From the NCBI GenBank assembly GCA_963921425.1, contig OY992832.1, positions 9,486,001 through 9,550,000 on the forward strand: a DNA stretch of 64,000 nt, written 5' to 3'. This document shows, piece by piece, positions 11,171 to 21,338 of the stretch. The stretch is from Dryas octopetala. Taxonomy: Eukaryota > Streptophyta > Magnoliopsida > Rosales > Rosaceae. The position numbers and the translations under genes were made by a program. Under the pieces are notes generated by a model. That model did no database searches, was not told the origin of the DNA, and worked only from the letters and a program-made list of their open reading frames with translations. The stretch's first letter is position 1, and the number at the start of each line of letters is the position of its first letter.

Positions 11171-12775
11171 TTTTTGCTTATGGATGACACTAGGTGAAGG
11201 AGCTACGTTGGTCTTGAACCCACAACTGGGAGAACTCTTGATTAGGGCCTTCGTTCTTGGACTTAAATCTGTATGTCTCATTCTATCTAACTCAACTAGC
11301 TCCATTGATTGGATTTTCCGCCCATCCATAATTAAATCTCATCATAAACTTCTTCAATAGTTAAATGTGACATTACCGTCAGGAGATTTGTTCAAAACAA
11401 GAGCTTGCTGCATATTTTTGACACCCCACCCCAATTCTCCCTTTCTTCAAAACCTTGTATTTTCACTGGTGTTGGTACCTGGAGGGTTGCTATTGGTTTT
11501 TCAGAGTTATGTGAGAAATAAGTAGGAGAGGACTCCTTAGGAAGTGGATGACATGGATCATTTTCTATGCACCCCAAAATTTTGTAATTCACACACTGAA
11601 TTTTATGTAACAATATCAACTTGAAAAACAGGAAGTTCATTTTAATATAAACTGAGTATGGTTTGCTCGCTCTCTCTTTCTCTCTGTCCTCCCCCCTCCC
11701 CCCTTCTCTTTTCTATTGTGCTGATTGCTGAAACAATAAGCAATGCTGGTGTTGTGACTCCATACACTATCTCAGCATACGTGCATTTCCAACTAACTTA
11801 TGGAAGTCAATTATTGTCTAATGATGCACTATTCGGTTTTGCCCTTTTCTCTAATCTTTTAATTGTCTCACATTCAATAACATTAGCAATAGGAAGTAGT
11901 TTTTTGTTCACAGTGAAAGTACGTTTTACTTTTTCTTATTAAAGAAAACTTGTAAAATCTTTCATGGACATTATACTATTTCTATACTAAACTCTCACAT
12001 TTTGAACCTTGATACCTTTTATCTTTAAACTTATTGGGTCATTTCAAGATAACTGGAAAAATGGCTAGAATTGTTTGTCTATTTCTTAAAAGTACTGCAG
12101 TTGATCCTGTGATATGTTTAAGTGGTATTCTTTTATCGTCCATGCCCAGGAAGAGTTTTTGTTTCTTTAGAGGGTGATATATTCTGAACCCTTGGCAACT
12201 GATTTATGATGGCTGAAAGCGTAAGAGCACCTGATTTTCTATTCCTTCCATCCTTTGTGTCCTCAGTAAACTGAGTTATACACTCGTAGTTTACAAAAAT
12301 CAACAGGATTGTTCCAATTTATTTAGACATTCAAAAGATACAAGAATGTGGAAATTGACTGCAAATTGCTCTTCCTCTCCCTTGCAAGTTGCAAATTGCT
12401 CTCTCTCCTTCTCTCTCTCTCTCTCTCTCTCTGCCAATTTATTTAACATTCCACTTTCTATTGTTTATTATTCTTGCAGCTTGGTTTTGTTTTTGATGAT
12501 ACATTCACCATTGTTGATGATGTGGACAATAACATGCAAGGAAGATAAATCTCTTGAAGTTGTATGGTGCGATTCCTAAACTGCTGGTTTTCATATCAGG
12601 TCACCAATTTCTTTATAATAATTTCTTTTCTAGCTGCTGCATGTCTTGGCCATTCACAGATATTGACAATCCCTCTCCTGTTCATAGTCCCCCTACTGGT
12701 CTCCATGTCGAATTGAATGATGACTTTGTATCGAAGCTTTAATTTTTGACAAGAACTGATTTTCCCAAATAATTT
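11171..12775. other. 3' flank of the PPR gene and AT/CT-rich intergenic DNA
   Basis: No gene supported. Contains CT-rich runs near 11667-11690 and 12405-12432. Small open frames here have low-complexity or biased translations and no recognisable domain. Confidence 0.5.
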
Positions 12776-13430
12776 GTGAGGTTAAATACCCCCTATCATT
12801 CTGCTTCTAAGATGCCTCCATTTCAGGTTGTGTATGGCCAACCTCATCCTCTTTTACCTGGGTGTGAAGCTGGTACCATTAAGCTGGAGTTTGTGGACTG
12901 GAGTTCAGTGGCTTGGAGCAGAGTTCTTTCTCTTCTTAAAACTAATATGGCCGTGGCACAAAATAGAATGAAACTTCCAGCTGACAAGAAAAGAACTAAA
13001 TGTGAATTTGCAACGGGGGGTCTGGCATATCTCAGATTTGTTCCTTACAGGCATGCTTCTCTTTCGAGTCATCTTTTTCATCAGTTCCAGACAAGGATTT
13101 TGAGGAGGTTCTTGCCTGGGTAGGATAGGTAGCTTATAAGCTGCAGCTTCCAAGTGGTTCAAAGTTACATCCAGTTTTTCATGTGTCATGCTTTAAAAAG
13201 CATTCTCTCTCCTTCCAATATTTTGCCTACGACACCCCGATGGCAGGATCATACAAAAGTAGCCTGTTGATGCTAAGGAAGAGGCATGGTGAAGATTAAC
13301 AATGCATTAGTCACTAAAGTCTTAGTTCAGCATCATGCTAAGGAAGATGTCACGTGGGAGGAGTTTTTGGACCTTCAAGCTAGATTTCCAGCTTTTAATC
13401 CTTGTGGACAAGTATGGTTTGCAGGAGGGA
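12776..13430 (+). mobile_element. Ty3/gypsy retrotransposon remnant (integrase C-terminus and chromodomain region)
   Basis: The translation at 12776-13123 matches the end of the integrase region of plant Ty3/gypsy polyproteins: a YHSASKMPPFQVVYGQP-type block, then AQNRMKLPADKK and LRFVPYR. After a frame change, 13125-13200 gives an AYKLQLPSGSKLHPVFHV block leading to VSCFKK. 13290-13430 gives a KVLVQHHAKEDVTWEEF-like chromodomain segment ending RFPAFNPCG. At least one frameshift and the absence of protease, RT, RNase H and the integrase core show a dead fragment. It lies in the same orientation as the PPR gene, about 1.6 kb downstream. Confidence 0.8.
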
Positions 13431-13431
13431 A

Positions 13432-13730
13432 ATGTTAGCAAACGAACAACCATGTCAGCAACCCTTGGGAAGCTATCATGGATAGTCAGGTCAGCCAGAA
13501 GTGTGGAAGTTTGTAAACAGTTGGCAGTTAGTTTTAGTAGTGGGGAGAATTTTAGTTTCAGTGGGAAGGAAGCCTAGGATGCAAACCAAGCTACAAGAGC
13601 TGGTAATTATGCATTTGCAGGCATGCTTTGTGTAATCAAGATTGCTCTCTTTATAAAATTTTCTCTGCTAGTCTTTGTTTTGGACTCTTGGTAGAAGGTT
13701 CTGCCATAACCATCTCATCTGTTACATAAA
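13432..13730 (+). mobile_element. Possible 3' LTR of the Ty3/gypsy remnant
   Basis: A TGTTAGC start directly follows the chromodomain segment, where a 3' LTR is expected. There is a TTTATAAAAT promoter-like box near 13651, and a possible CA end near 13727. No 5' LTR copy was found in the window, so the limits are a guess. Confidence 0.3.
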
Positions 13731-14244
13731 TGTTAAAAACTACAAGATTATTCTGATGTATATGATTACAAGGTTGATTTCATAAAGGCTGCTATGTCCT
13801 GAGAAAAATCTTAGATTGTTGATCGCTTATTTTTTTGCAGATTTTTTCTTAAGACTCTTTGGAAGATATGGTTTAATTTATTTAGTTTAAGGTGAAGGTT
13901 GAAACATGCTTATGATAATTGCTTGCACTATCTCTATGCACATGGTGAATGTGACCAAGACGAACTATCTATTTATTTTCTTATTTTCTTATTGGTAAGA
14001 AAAGACTATTTCATCATGTACATGTGATGGGCAAACAGTGTCAATGGGTACAGTCTACAGACCATTATGATGCATTGCTTATATTTTTGCTTGATTGAAG
14101 TACTGTATAGCTGATTCAGGAAGTTTCTCCAGCAAAGTGAAATTCCTTGCCATAAACAAAATAACAAAAAAAAAAAAAAAAAAAACAGAAAGAGAAGTTA
14201 AATTTCTTGATTAACTTCAATTTACAACTTTGTTATTTGACAGT
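13731..14244. other. Intergenic AT-rich DNA
   Basis: No gene seen. Contains a poly-A run at about 14168-14184. Confidence 0.5.
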
Positions 14245-15104
14245 AGTTTTGCTCACCTCCTTTATCTTAGGTATATGCTTACTTTCCATCTAAAATATTG
14301 ACATGTGTTTAAAAAACTAATCATGAGTTTATCTATTGTATTTAATTATTATTCAATAATAAACAATTCATACAAAACATTTTAAAATATTTAAAACTTC
14401 AAAAAAAAAAAAAAAAACCGACTCTTTCTTTCTTCCCCGTTCTCCACCCCCTCCTTCTTCTTCCTATTTCTCTCTGCCAAATCTCGTTGATCCCCTTTTT
14501 TTCCTCTACCAAATCTCTCTATCTCTCTCTCTCTCTCTCTACTGTGTTTTTGTGATTTTGATTTCTCTTTGATTTTGTGTTTCTGTGTTCCTGGCATTTT
14601 TGAGATTGTTGTGTGATATGAATATGCCAATAATCGTGAGAAATATAGGCTGCCATGGGTCTTGTTGTTAGGTGAAGAAATCGCAGAGTATGAAAAGGAA
14701 GATGAAGAAGAAGAAGATGCGTTTTTGATTAGGTTGCTTGGGTTTCGATTTGTGTTCGTTTGTGGTTTTGGTTTTATTTGTTTATTTTTGTCTGGGGGTT
14801 GGGTTTATTTGACCTTGGGGTTTTGTTGCAGAAGGTTTGAGATGAGGAAGGAGGAGAAGGAAGAAGAAGGGGTGGGGGCTGGTGGAGAGATGCACACACG
14901 GGTGGGCTATGGGTTTTCTTAAGTTTTTATTTTTATTTTTTTTGAAGTCTTAAATATTTTAAAATGCATTGTATAAATTGTTTATTGTTGAATAATAATT
15001 AAATATAATAGGTTAACTCATGGTTAACAACTCAAACACATGACAGCATTTTAAATGGGAGGTAAGCATACACCTGAATTAAAAGGGGTGAACAAAACTG
15101 CTCT
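14245..15104. mobile_element. TIR transposon (~0.86 kb) with ~170-bp inverted repeats and a gene-like interior
   Basis: 14245-14413 and 14936-15104 are near-complementary inverted repeats. Outer ends read AGTTTTGCTCACC on the left and AGTTTTGTTCACC on the reverse complement of the right. Inner parts share TTTAATTATTATTCAA and CATTTTAAAATATTTAA. Long TIRs and overall structure suggest a Mutator-like non-autonomous element, though no clear target duplication was seen. The interior (14420-14930) looks like captured gene DNA: a CT-rich 5'-leader-like stretch, an open segment around 14610-14740 translating to NNREKYRLPWVLLLGEE then an acidic run, and a TTGCAG acceptor-like site at 14825-14830. The source gene is not recognised. 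The right end abuts the next element at 15105. Confidence 0.65.
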
Positions 15105-16007
15105 TTTTTTATTTCTATCTCCAACACTTTAATAAAAATATAATTTTCAATTCTACCCTAATGTAAATTGACCTTCAAGGACTTAAAAACTTAATTAAAA
15201 TTAAATTAACTTGAACCTATAACCAACATCAATTCTCCACTCACATCATTACTCAACTCTTTATCAAAATCATAAACACACTATAACACTTTTCATATTG
15301 ATGCAAACAAGTTTAATATTGACGAATGGATTGTTAAATTGTGATTTTGGAGTCTTTAAATGAAGTATTTTCATCATTCCTTTGAGTTTTAATAGACTAA
15401 GTGTTTATTTTCAAAAACTGAAATCGCAACATGTTCGGTAGTGTGTCGAACATATTATGAGTCGTTCGGCAATAAAGCACAGAACATATTGTTCGGCCAT
15501 AGACTACCGAATACCTCTAAAAAATGTAGAAAAAAAGGTTTTCAGTGGTTGCCAATCGAACATCCTTCTACACATCGATTGTCCACCGCCGAACATTCTT
15601 CTATCCGCTTAGTTGTTTGTTACCGAACATCCTTATACTTGTTTGGTTAAACAGTGTCAAACAAAATTTTTTAAAAAAAATTTCAAAACTTTCTATTTTG
15701 TGTTCAAGTTCAACATTAAACAACTAGGATTCAAATTACTACAGTCCAAAAATAATGCTTTTGATGTAGAGGGCAATATGTGGTGGTGTTGGGTGATGGG
15801 TGGTAAGGTATTGGCGTTGGGTGTTGGGTGTGTTGTTGGGTATAAAGAGCAGAAATATGTTAAGTTTGTTTGTTGGGTTTTAGTAAGGGTATTTTTGGAA
15901 AAAATGTTGGGTATATTAATAAATTTTTAAACTTTTTAAAGTGAAGATGAGTGTAAAGAGTGTGTTGGGACTACGGATAAAAAAGTTGGATCCGAATAAT
16001 GGCACCC
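15105..16007. mobile_element. Non-autonomous TIR element carrying 22-nt palindromes (copy 1, left end altered)
   Basis: Colinear with the complete element at 21490-22369 from TTTTTATTTCTATC onward, including the central palindrome array (15433-15662) and the GT-rich right part. The right end is an intact relative of the family terminus: the reverse complement of 15990-16007 starts GGGTGCCATTATTCGG. The matching left end (GGGTGCCGCTATTTGG type) is missing; the sequence there is instead the right inverted repeat of the 14245-15104 element, implying nesting or recombination. More diverged than copy 2, so probably older. No coding sequence. Confidence 0.75.
15433..15662. repeat. Array of seven 22-nt palindrome units (element copy 1)
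   Basis: Seven units aligned to RTTCGG-N10-CCGAAY. All are 22 nt except the first, which is 19 nt (15433-15451). Several are degraded (TTTCAG, GCTTAG or CATCGA left halves; AGAAC or TCAAAC right halves), fitting an older copy. Units are separated by about 10-17 nt of AT-rich spacer. Confidence 0.75.
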
Positions 16008-16790
16008 AAAACTTAAATTTGAATTGATATTTTTTTTTATCTGAAACTTTAATTTGAATTATTTGATTGCTTCTTTAAAGGTGACCCAAGTAAAATTCTA
16101 AAATTTGTACATGAGTTCTCAAACACAAAAGAAAATAAAAATTTATACACTTTTTTGTTTTCTTAACTAATCAATAATTATTGTTTATGAAATTCAAACT
16201 TAGGCTTTTCTCCCAGTAAAGAAAAATTTAATTGAGCGTCTTCTATCATTGATAAAATTGCACACTTCTAAAAATATATATTTAATACTTTAAATTCTAT
16301 CATATATTATTTATTTAAGAGTGACACTATTGTGATTTTCGATATACTTATCTCATTTAAATTTATAGACACAGTAATTGATTAATAAAAAATATATATA
16401 TACTTTTCTCAAATCAAATGTATAATATCTTACCTATGTAAAACATTTTATTTTTGAGAACCGAAAATTTTTTTATTTTATTTTTTATGACAAAAACCTA
16501 TGTAAAAACTTAAAAACCCTGAAAGAAAAACATATTACATATTTACATGACTGTGGGTGTGACTGTGTGAGGAAGTCGGTACTTGTACTTGGTAGGGTTT
16601 TAGCAGAAAGAAAGCAAGCTGCTGCCTGCTGATAAAAAACCGTTCCAACTCTGAGTCACCAGTCTCCATGTGCAAAAGAAAGTTGCGAAATTGAAGCTTC
16701 AATTGTGAAACCCAAGTAAGCTGTCTCTTTCTTTTTCCTTCTCTTGAATTGAAGATATGAAGTCGTTGTTGCAATGAGTCTGAATCTTTC
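16008..16790. other. AT-rich intergenic and 5' region of the second PPR gene
   Basis: No gene seen. Just before the PPR start are two short upstream ORFs: 16757-16777 (six codons plus stop) and 16774-16821 (15 codons plus stop, overlapping the main start in another frame). Whether they lie in the mRNA depends on the unknown transcription start. Confidence 0.4.
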
Positions 16791-19319
16791 ATGTGGATGT
16801 GGTTTCCGTCCATTAGACTGAGTTTTCCCAGAAAGCTCATCAGACCAACCCAAAATGATCGAAACCATTTTTTATTCATCTATGGTGGTGGTAGTATTGG
16901 TGGGTTAAAGTGGGCATCTTCTCAAACGGCTCTTGCCCACTTGAACTCCTGCTCCTCTGATGATGATTATTCTATTACTACTGTTTGCACCACCAACACC
17001 AACACAAGCACCAATACCAACACCAACACAGACCATTTCATCTCTGGCTTAGATTCCTTGCGAGTTGTTAACATCCTTAATAGTCTAAAAATTGAACCCA
17101 ATTCAGCATTTTCCTTCTTCCACCAGTTGAAGGGAGATGGGTTCCAACACAATGTCTCCACCTATTGCGTGCTTATTAGAATCTTGTGCTCGTGGGGCTT
17201 GGATAGGAAGTTAGATTCTCTCTTCTTGGACCTTATTAATGGCTCTAAAGACCTTGGATTTCAGTTATCCGATTTGTTGGAAACACTTGTGGTGGAAATG
17301 GAGACTTCCCCGTCAGTGGTTCGAGCTTATGATGCATTGATCAAGTCTTTTGTCAGTCTCAGCATGTTTGATGAGGCTATTGATGTTTTGTTCCAAACAA
17401 AAAGGCGTGGATTTGTTCCGCATATCTTTACTAGTAATTTTCTAATGAACCGCTTGATTGAGCATGGTAAAGTAGATATGGCTATGGCTATATACAAGCA
17501 GTTAAAGAGGATTGGTTTGAGTCCTAATGATTACACCTATACAATCGTTATCAAGGGACTCTGCAAGAAAGGTAGCTTGGGAGAGGCCATGGAAGTGTTT
17601 CCAGAGATGGAGAAAGCTGGGGTAACCCCTAGTGCCTTTGCCTACACAGCATATATTGAAGGGCTTTGCACCCATGGGATGTCGGCTTTAGGATATGAAT
17701 TCCTCCAAAAATGCAATGAAGCAAATGTCCCTATTGATATCTATGCTTATACCACTGTCCTTCGTGGGTTCTGTGATGAGATGAAATTCGATGAAGCTGA
17801 AAGCATCTTTCTTGACATGAAAAATCAAGGGGTGGTCCTTGATTCATATACCTATGGTGCAATGATCCGTGGCTACTGCAAGAATTACAATTTGTTAAAA
17901 GCTTTGGCTCTCCATAATGAAATGGTGTCAAATGGTATAAAAACAAATTGTGTGACTGTTAGTTTGATTCTTCAGTGCATGTGTGAGATGGGCATGCCTT
18001 CTGAAGTGGTGGATCAATTTAGAGAATTTAAAAGCTTGGGGATCTTTCTTGATGAGGTTTCTTACAATATTGCAGTGGATGCTTTGTGCGAACTGGGGAG
18101 AGTGGAACAAGCCTTAGAATTGCTTGAAGAGATGAAGCATAAGCATATGATCTTAGATATTATCCATTACACCACATTGATCAAAGGTTACTGTCTCCAA
18201 GGGAATGTTGATGGTGCCTGGAATCTTTTGGAGGAAATGAAGGAAAGGGGTTTGAAGCCAGACATTATTACTTACAATGTACTTGCTGCTGGGTTTTCTA
18301 GAAATGGCCTGGGATCTGTGGCGCTTAAAATTTTGAAATACATGGAGGAACAGGGTCTTAAACCAGACTCTGTTACACACAACATGATAATTGAAAATCT
18401 ATGTATAGGAGGACAAGTCAAAGAAGCGGAAGCATTTCTAAAAAGTTTGGAATATAAGAGTGTGGATACCTATTCTGCCATGATCAGTGGGTACTGTGAA
18501 GCCAAACACACAAGAGAGGCCTATGAACTTCTTGTTAGGTTGGCAAAGCAAGGAATTTTAGCTAAAAAAAGTGCCTGCTTTAAAGTACTCAGTAACCTTT
18601 GTATGGAAGGTGATAATGACAGAGCTATTTCGTTATTTGAGACAATGTTGCGCTTAAATATGGAACCTACAAAAATTATGCACAACAAACTCATAGCTTC
18701 CCTCTGCCAGGCTGGAGAAGTGAAAAATGCCCGACGGTTTTTTGATATACTAGATGAGAGTGGGTTGACTCTTGATGTCATTAACTACACAATGATGATA
18801 AATAGCTACTGCAGGGCGAATCGTTTACGGGAAGCCCATGATCTCTTCCATGATATGAAAAAGAAAGGGATTCAACCCGATATCATTACTTACACAGTTT
18901 TGCTTGATGGTTATCCGAAAAGAAGTCTAATAAGGGTTCATTCCCCTCTGGATGCAAGGGGAAATAAGGAAGAAACAGTGGATGCTTCCACTGTCTGGAC
19001 TGAGATAAAGGAAATGAAAATAAGACCTGATGCAATTTGTTATACTGTTTTAATAGACAGACATTGTAAAACAGACAACCTAAAGGATGCTATTGCACTC
19101 TTTAAAGAAATGATTGACAGAGGAGTAGAACCTGATACAGTGACATACACAGCTCTTTTGTCTGGCTTTTTTAAAAGGGGAGCTGTGGAGAGGGCTGTAA
19201 GCCTTGTTAAACAGATGTCTTCTAAGGGAATACCGCCAGATACCTGCATGCTCTCAGTTCTATTCCGTGGAATCCTAAAAGTCAAGAAAGTGCAGTTTCA
19301 GAAGTTAGAAATCCGTTGA
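16791..19319 (+). CDS. P-class pentatricopeptide repeat protein (842 aa), probably mitochondrial
   Basis: Intronless, 842 residues. The basic leader MWMWFPSIRLSFPRKLIRPT is presequence-like. It is followed near residues 67-80 by a low-complexity Thr-Asn run (TNTNTSTNTNTNTD) encoded by an ACCAAC-type hexanucleotide repeat at about 16996-17031. From about residue 150 to 830 are some 18 PPR motifs, for example PNDYTYTIVIKGLCKKGSLG and PDIITYNVLAAGFSRNGLGS. No E or DYW extension is present, so P-class: organelle RNA binding is the expected role. It resembles Arabidopsis At2g26790 from memory. Near residues 705-735 a linker (KRSLIRVHSPLDARGNKEET) interrupts repeat phasing, as in relatives. Upstream ORFs precede the start. 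Confidence 0.93.
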   Translation: MWMWFPSIRLSFPRKLIRPTQNDRNHFLFIYGGGSIGGLKWASSQTALAHLNSCSSDDDYSITTVCTTNTNTSTNTNTNTDHFISGLDSLRVVNILNSLKIEPNSAFSFFHQLKGDGFQHNVSTYCVLIRILCSWGLDRKLDSLFLDLINGSKDLGFQLSDLLETLVVEMETSPSVVRAYDALIKSFVSLSMFDEAIDVLFQTKRRGFVPHIFTSNFLMNRLIEHGKVDMAMAIYKQLKRIGLSPNDYTYTIVIKGLCKKGSLGEAMEVFPEMEKAGVTPSAFAYTAYIEGLCTHGMSALGYEFLQKCNEANVPIDIYAYTTVLRGFCDEMKFDEAESIFLDMKNQGVVLDSYTYGAMIRGYCKNYNLLKALALHNEMVSNGIKTNCVTVSLILQCMCEMGMPSEVVDQFREFKSLGIFLDEVSYNIAVDALCELGRVEQALELLEEMKHKHMILDIIHYTTLIKGYCLQGNVDGAWNLLEEMKERGLKPDIITYNVLAAGFSRNGLGSVALKILKYMEEQGLKPDSVTHNMIIENLCIGGQVKEAEAFLKSLEYKSVDTYSAMISGYCEAKHTREAYELLVRLAKQGILAKKSACFKVLSNLCMEGDNDRAISLFETMLRLNMEPTKIMHNKLIASLCQAGEVKNARRFFDILDESGLTLDVINYTMMINSYCRANRLREAHDLFHDMKKKGIQPDIITYTVLLDGYPKRSLIRVHSPLDARGNKEETVDASTVWTEIKEMKIRPDAICYTVLIDRHCKTDNLKDAIALFKEMIDRGVEPDTVTYTALLSGFFKRGAVERAVSLVKQMSSKGIPPDTCMLSVLFRGILKVKKVQFQKLEIR

Positions 19320-21338
19320 TTATCAGTGCTGGATAGATCCACGGTGTATGAATCAATGAGGTCTCTAATGGTAGAACATGGTAACTTTTGCTATTAAATA
19401 TTGTAGATAATTTGCATTGGCTTACATAAGGAACAACTTTTGTTGTTTCATTTTGATGGATAACATGTGAATTCCACAGCTGGAGGGGTGTCCTGGAACA
19501 ACAACATGGCTTTCCCAAAGTGACGTAGTGGTCGCGGAAACAGGGATATGTATACATCTAGCCCTCCCCAGACCTCACATTGGCGGGACCCTTCTGCATT
19601 GGGCCACCTGGCTCACCCCTAGCTGGAGGAGAAGAAAGCTTTGTTGCAGGTCACCTGGAAGTCAATCATGCCTTGGTATAATACAGCTTTGCACATTATT
19701 AATCTACAACGTATAAGAGTTGTAAAGTATTGATAAGTACAATTCTAGTTCCATACATGACCTGCATATTTGTTTCTATAATATATGTGGTCTTCCATTT
19801 AGCTAACAGTACAAGAGAATTTTTTTTTATTTTTTATCAAATGGATCTTTTTTGTCATGATTATTCTTAGCTTGTCTTTTGCCTTTGTGTCATCCATCTA
19901 ACAACACCTTTTTTTCTTTCCAATCATTTTAGTCATTTAGGAAGACTGAGTATTTCCTTCTTTTTGATTCAGGAGAGGGAGAAGGCGAGAATCAACCTCC
20001 GCCATGAGTGCGAGAGTAAGTGCTCTATCACCAGGTTCATTGTAGTGAACTTCTTTATGGGCATTGAGTTATATCCATACTGTACAATCAGCATGTAATC
20101 ATTATTTTGTGAATATTAGATGATATTCTTTGTTCATTGTAGACTTGTAGTGATTTATTTATTTGTTTACTGTTCATTGTAACTTCACTGTTTTAGGTCT
20201 ATATTTAACATGTCAAAAAAGAAAAAGAAAAAAACCTGAGCTTTGAGGTCTACTTATTACAGGTCAACTTCTGCACAAGTATATGCATCAAGCCCTAGGA
20301 TACATGGAGTGCCCTGTACCAACTTGCTTTGCCCTGGATTGGCAACCTGTTGTACCCTAAATCTTGCATGCATTGGTTAATGAATTGAATATCATGACCT
20401 GAAATAAGTTTAAGGAACTGAGATCCCCGATTTCATTTTTGACACTAGACCATGGCAATACCAGAAACTGCCTTCACCAACAAATTTTGGTACAAGGATA
20501 TTTAAGATATACCACTATTCATGGTTTGCCATGACATTCAAGATTTTTGTATGTTTCATTTTTGGCCGGACAGATTGATGTATATATGTTTAATCTTGAA
20601 TTGCACTGGAAATATCTCCTATAAGAAAAAAAATACATTAGAAATATATTAAACTATTTCAATTTAATATATTTCTAATCTGTTCTATGTACAATCTGAT
20701 GATGCCAAATATTAAAACAGAGAGGTCAATGCCAAATCATACTATTCCCCGGAAACATTATTGCAGTGCAGGTGCAAACCGCACAATTCATAAAGCTTCT
20801 ATTCTCCCAAACAACGACAAGATTTGGTACACATTTTCCTCTGTGTAATGCTTCTGAGAAACTATAAATTATAATGAATCTCTACACACATCCAAAGCAA
20901 TTTCGAGATATATCATTTGCAAAACCATTTTAAGTTTAGTCCTCTACTGATTATAATTTGAATTCTGGTCCAAAAAGGTTCTGGATTCCAGTCAAGGAAA
21001 AGCTACCAGATTTCTGTATAGCAGAATGTGTCTTCAATGGGTAGAGCAAAGTAAATGTGGTATTCTAAAATGCCTCGAGTAGAGCCAAGTAAATGGTATT
21101 CTAAAATGCCTCAAACTTCTTATCATAACACAAACAAGTGAAGTCGGTGAATTGTACAATTGAGAGAGGAAATAAATGGGAAAAAAGGGTCAACCAATGT
21201 GAATATGTGATCATGACATTGGAAATATGAGTTCATTTATTTATTTATTTGGACGGTATAACAATGTGATTTTTTTTTTTTGGTCTGATAACAATGTGAG
21301 TTAAACATGCCAAAAACATGTGAATTGCGACCACGAGT
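19320..21338. other. Intergenic between convergent PPR and isocitrate dehydrogenase genes
   Basis: Holds the 3' untranslated regions of both genes. No further gene supported. A perfect 16-bp inverted repeat with a 9-nt loop lies at 20638-20678 and a T-rich run at about 21270. A short segment at 20000-20015 (ATGAGTGCGAGAGTAAGT) looks exon-like but leads nowhere. Confidence 0.5.
20638..20678. repeat. Perfect 16-bp AT-rich inverted repeat (hairpin)
   Basis: Arms TTAGAAATATATTAAA (20638-20653) and TTTAATATATTTCTAA (20663-20678) are exact reverse complements with a 9-base loop. It could be a tiny MITE remnant or a 3'-end structure. Confidence 0.7.

Noticed and set aside
14662..14922. 86-aa gene in the long-TIR element
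   Set aside because: Crosses an acceptor-like site and lacks homology; better explained as captured fragment plus intron.
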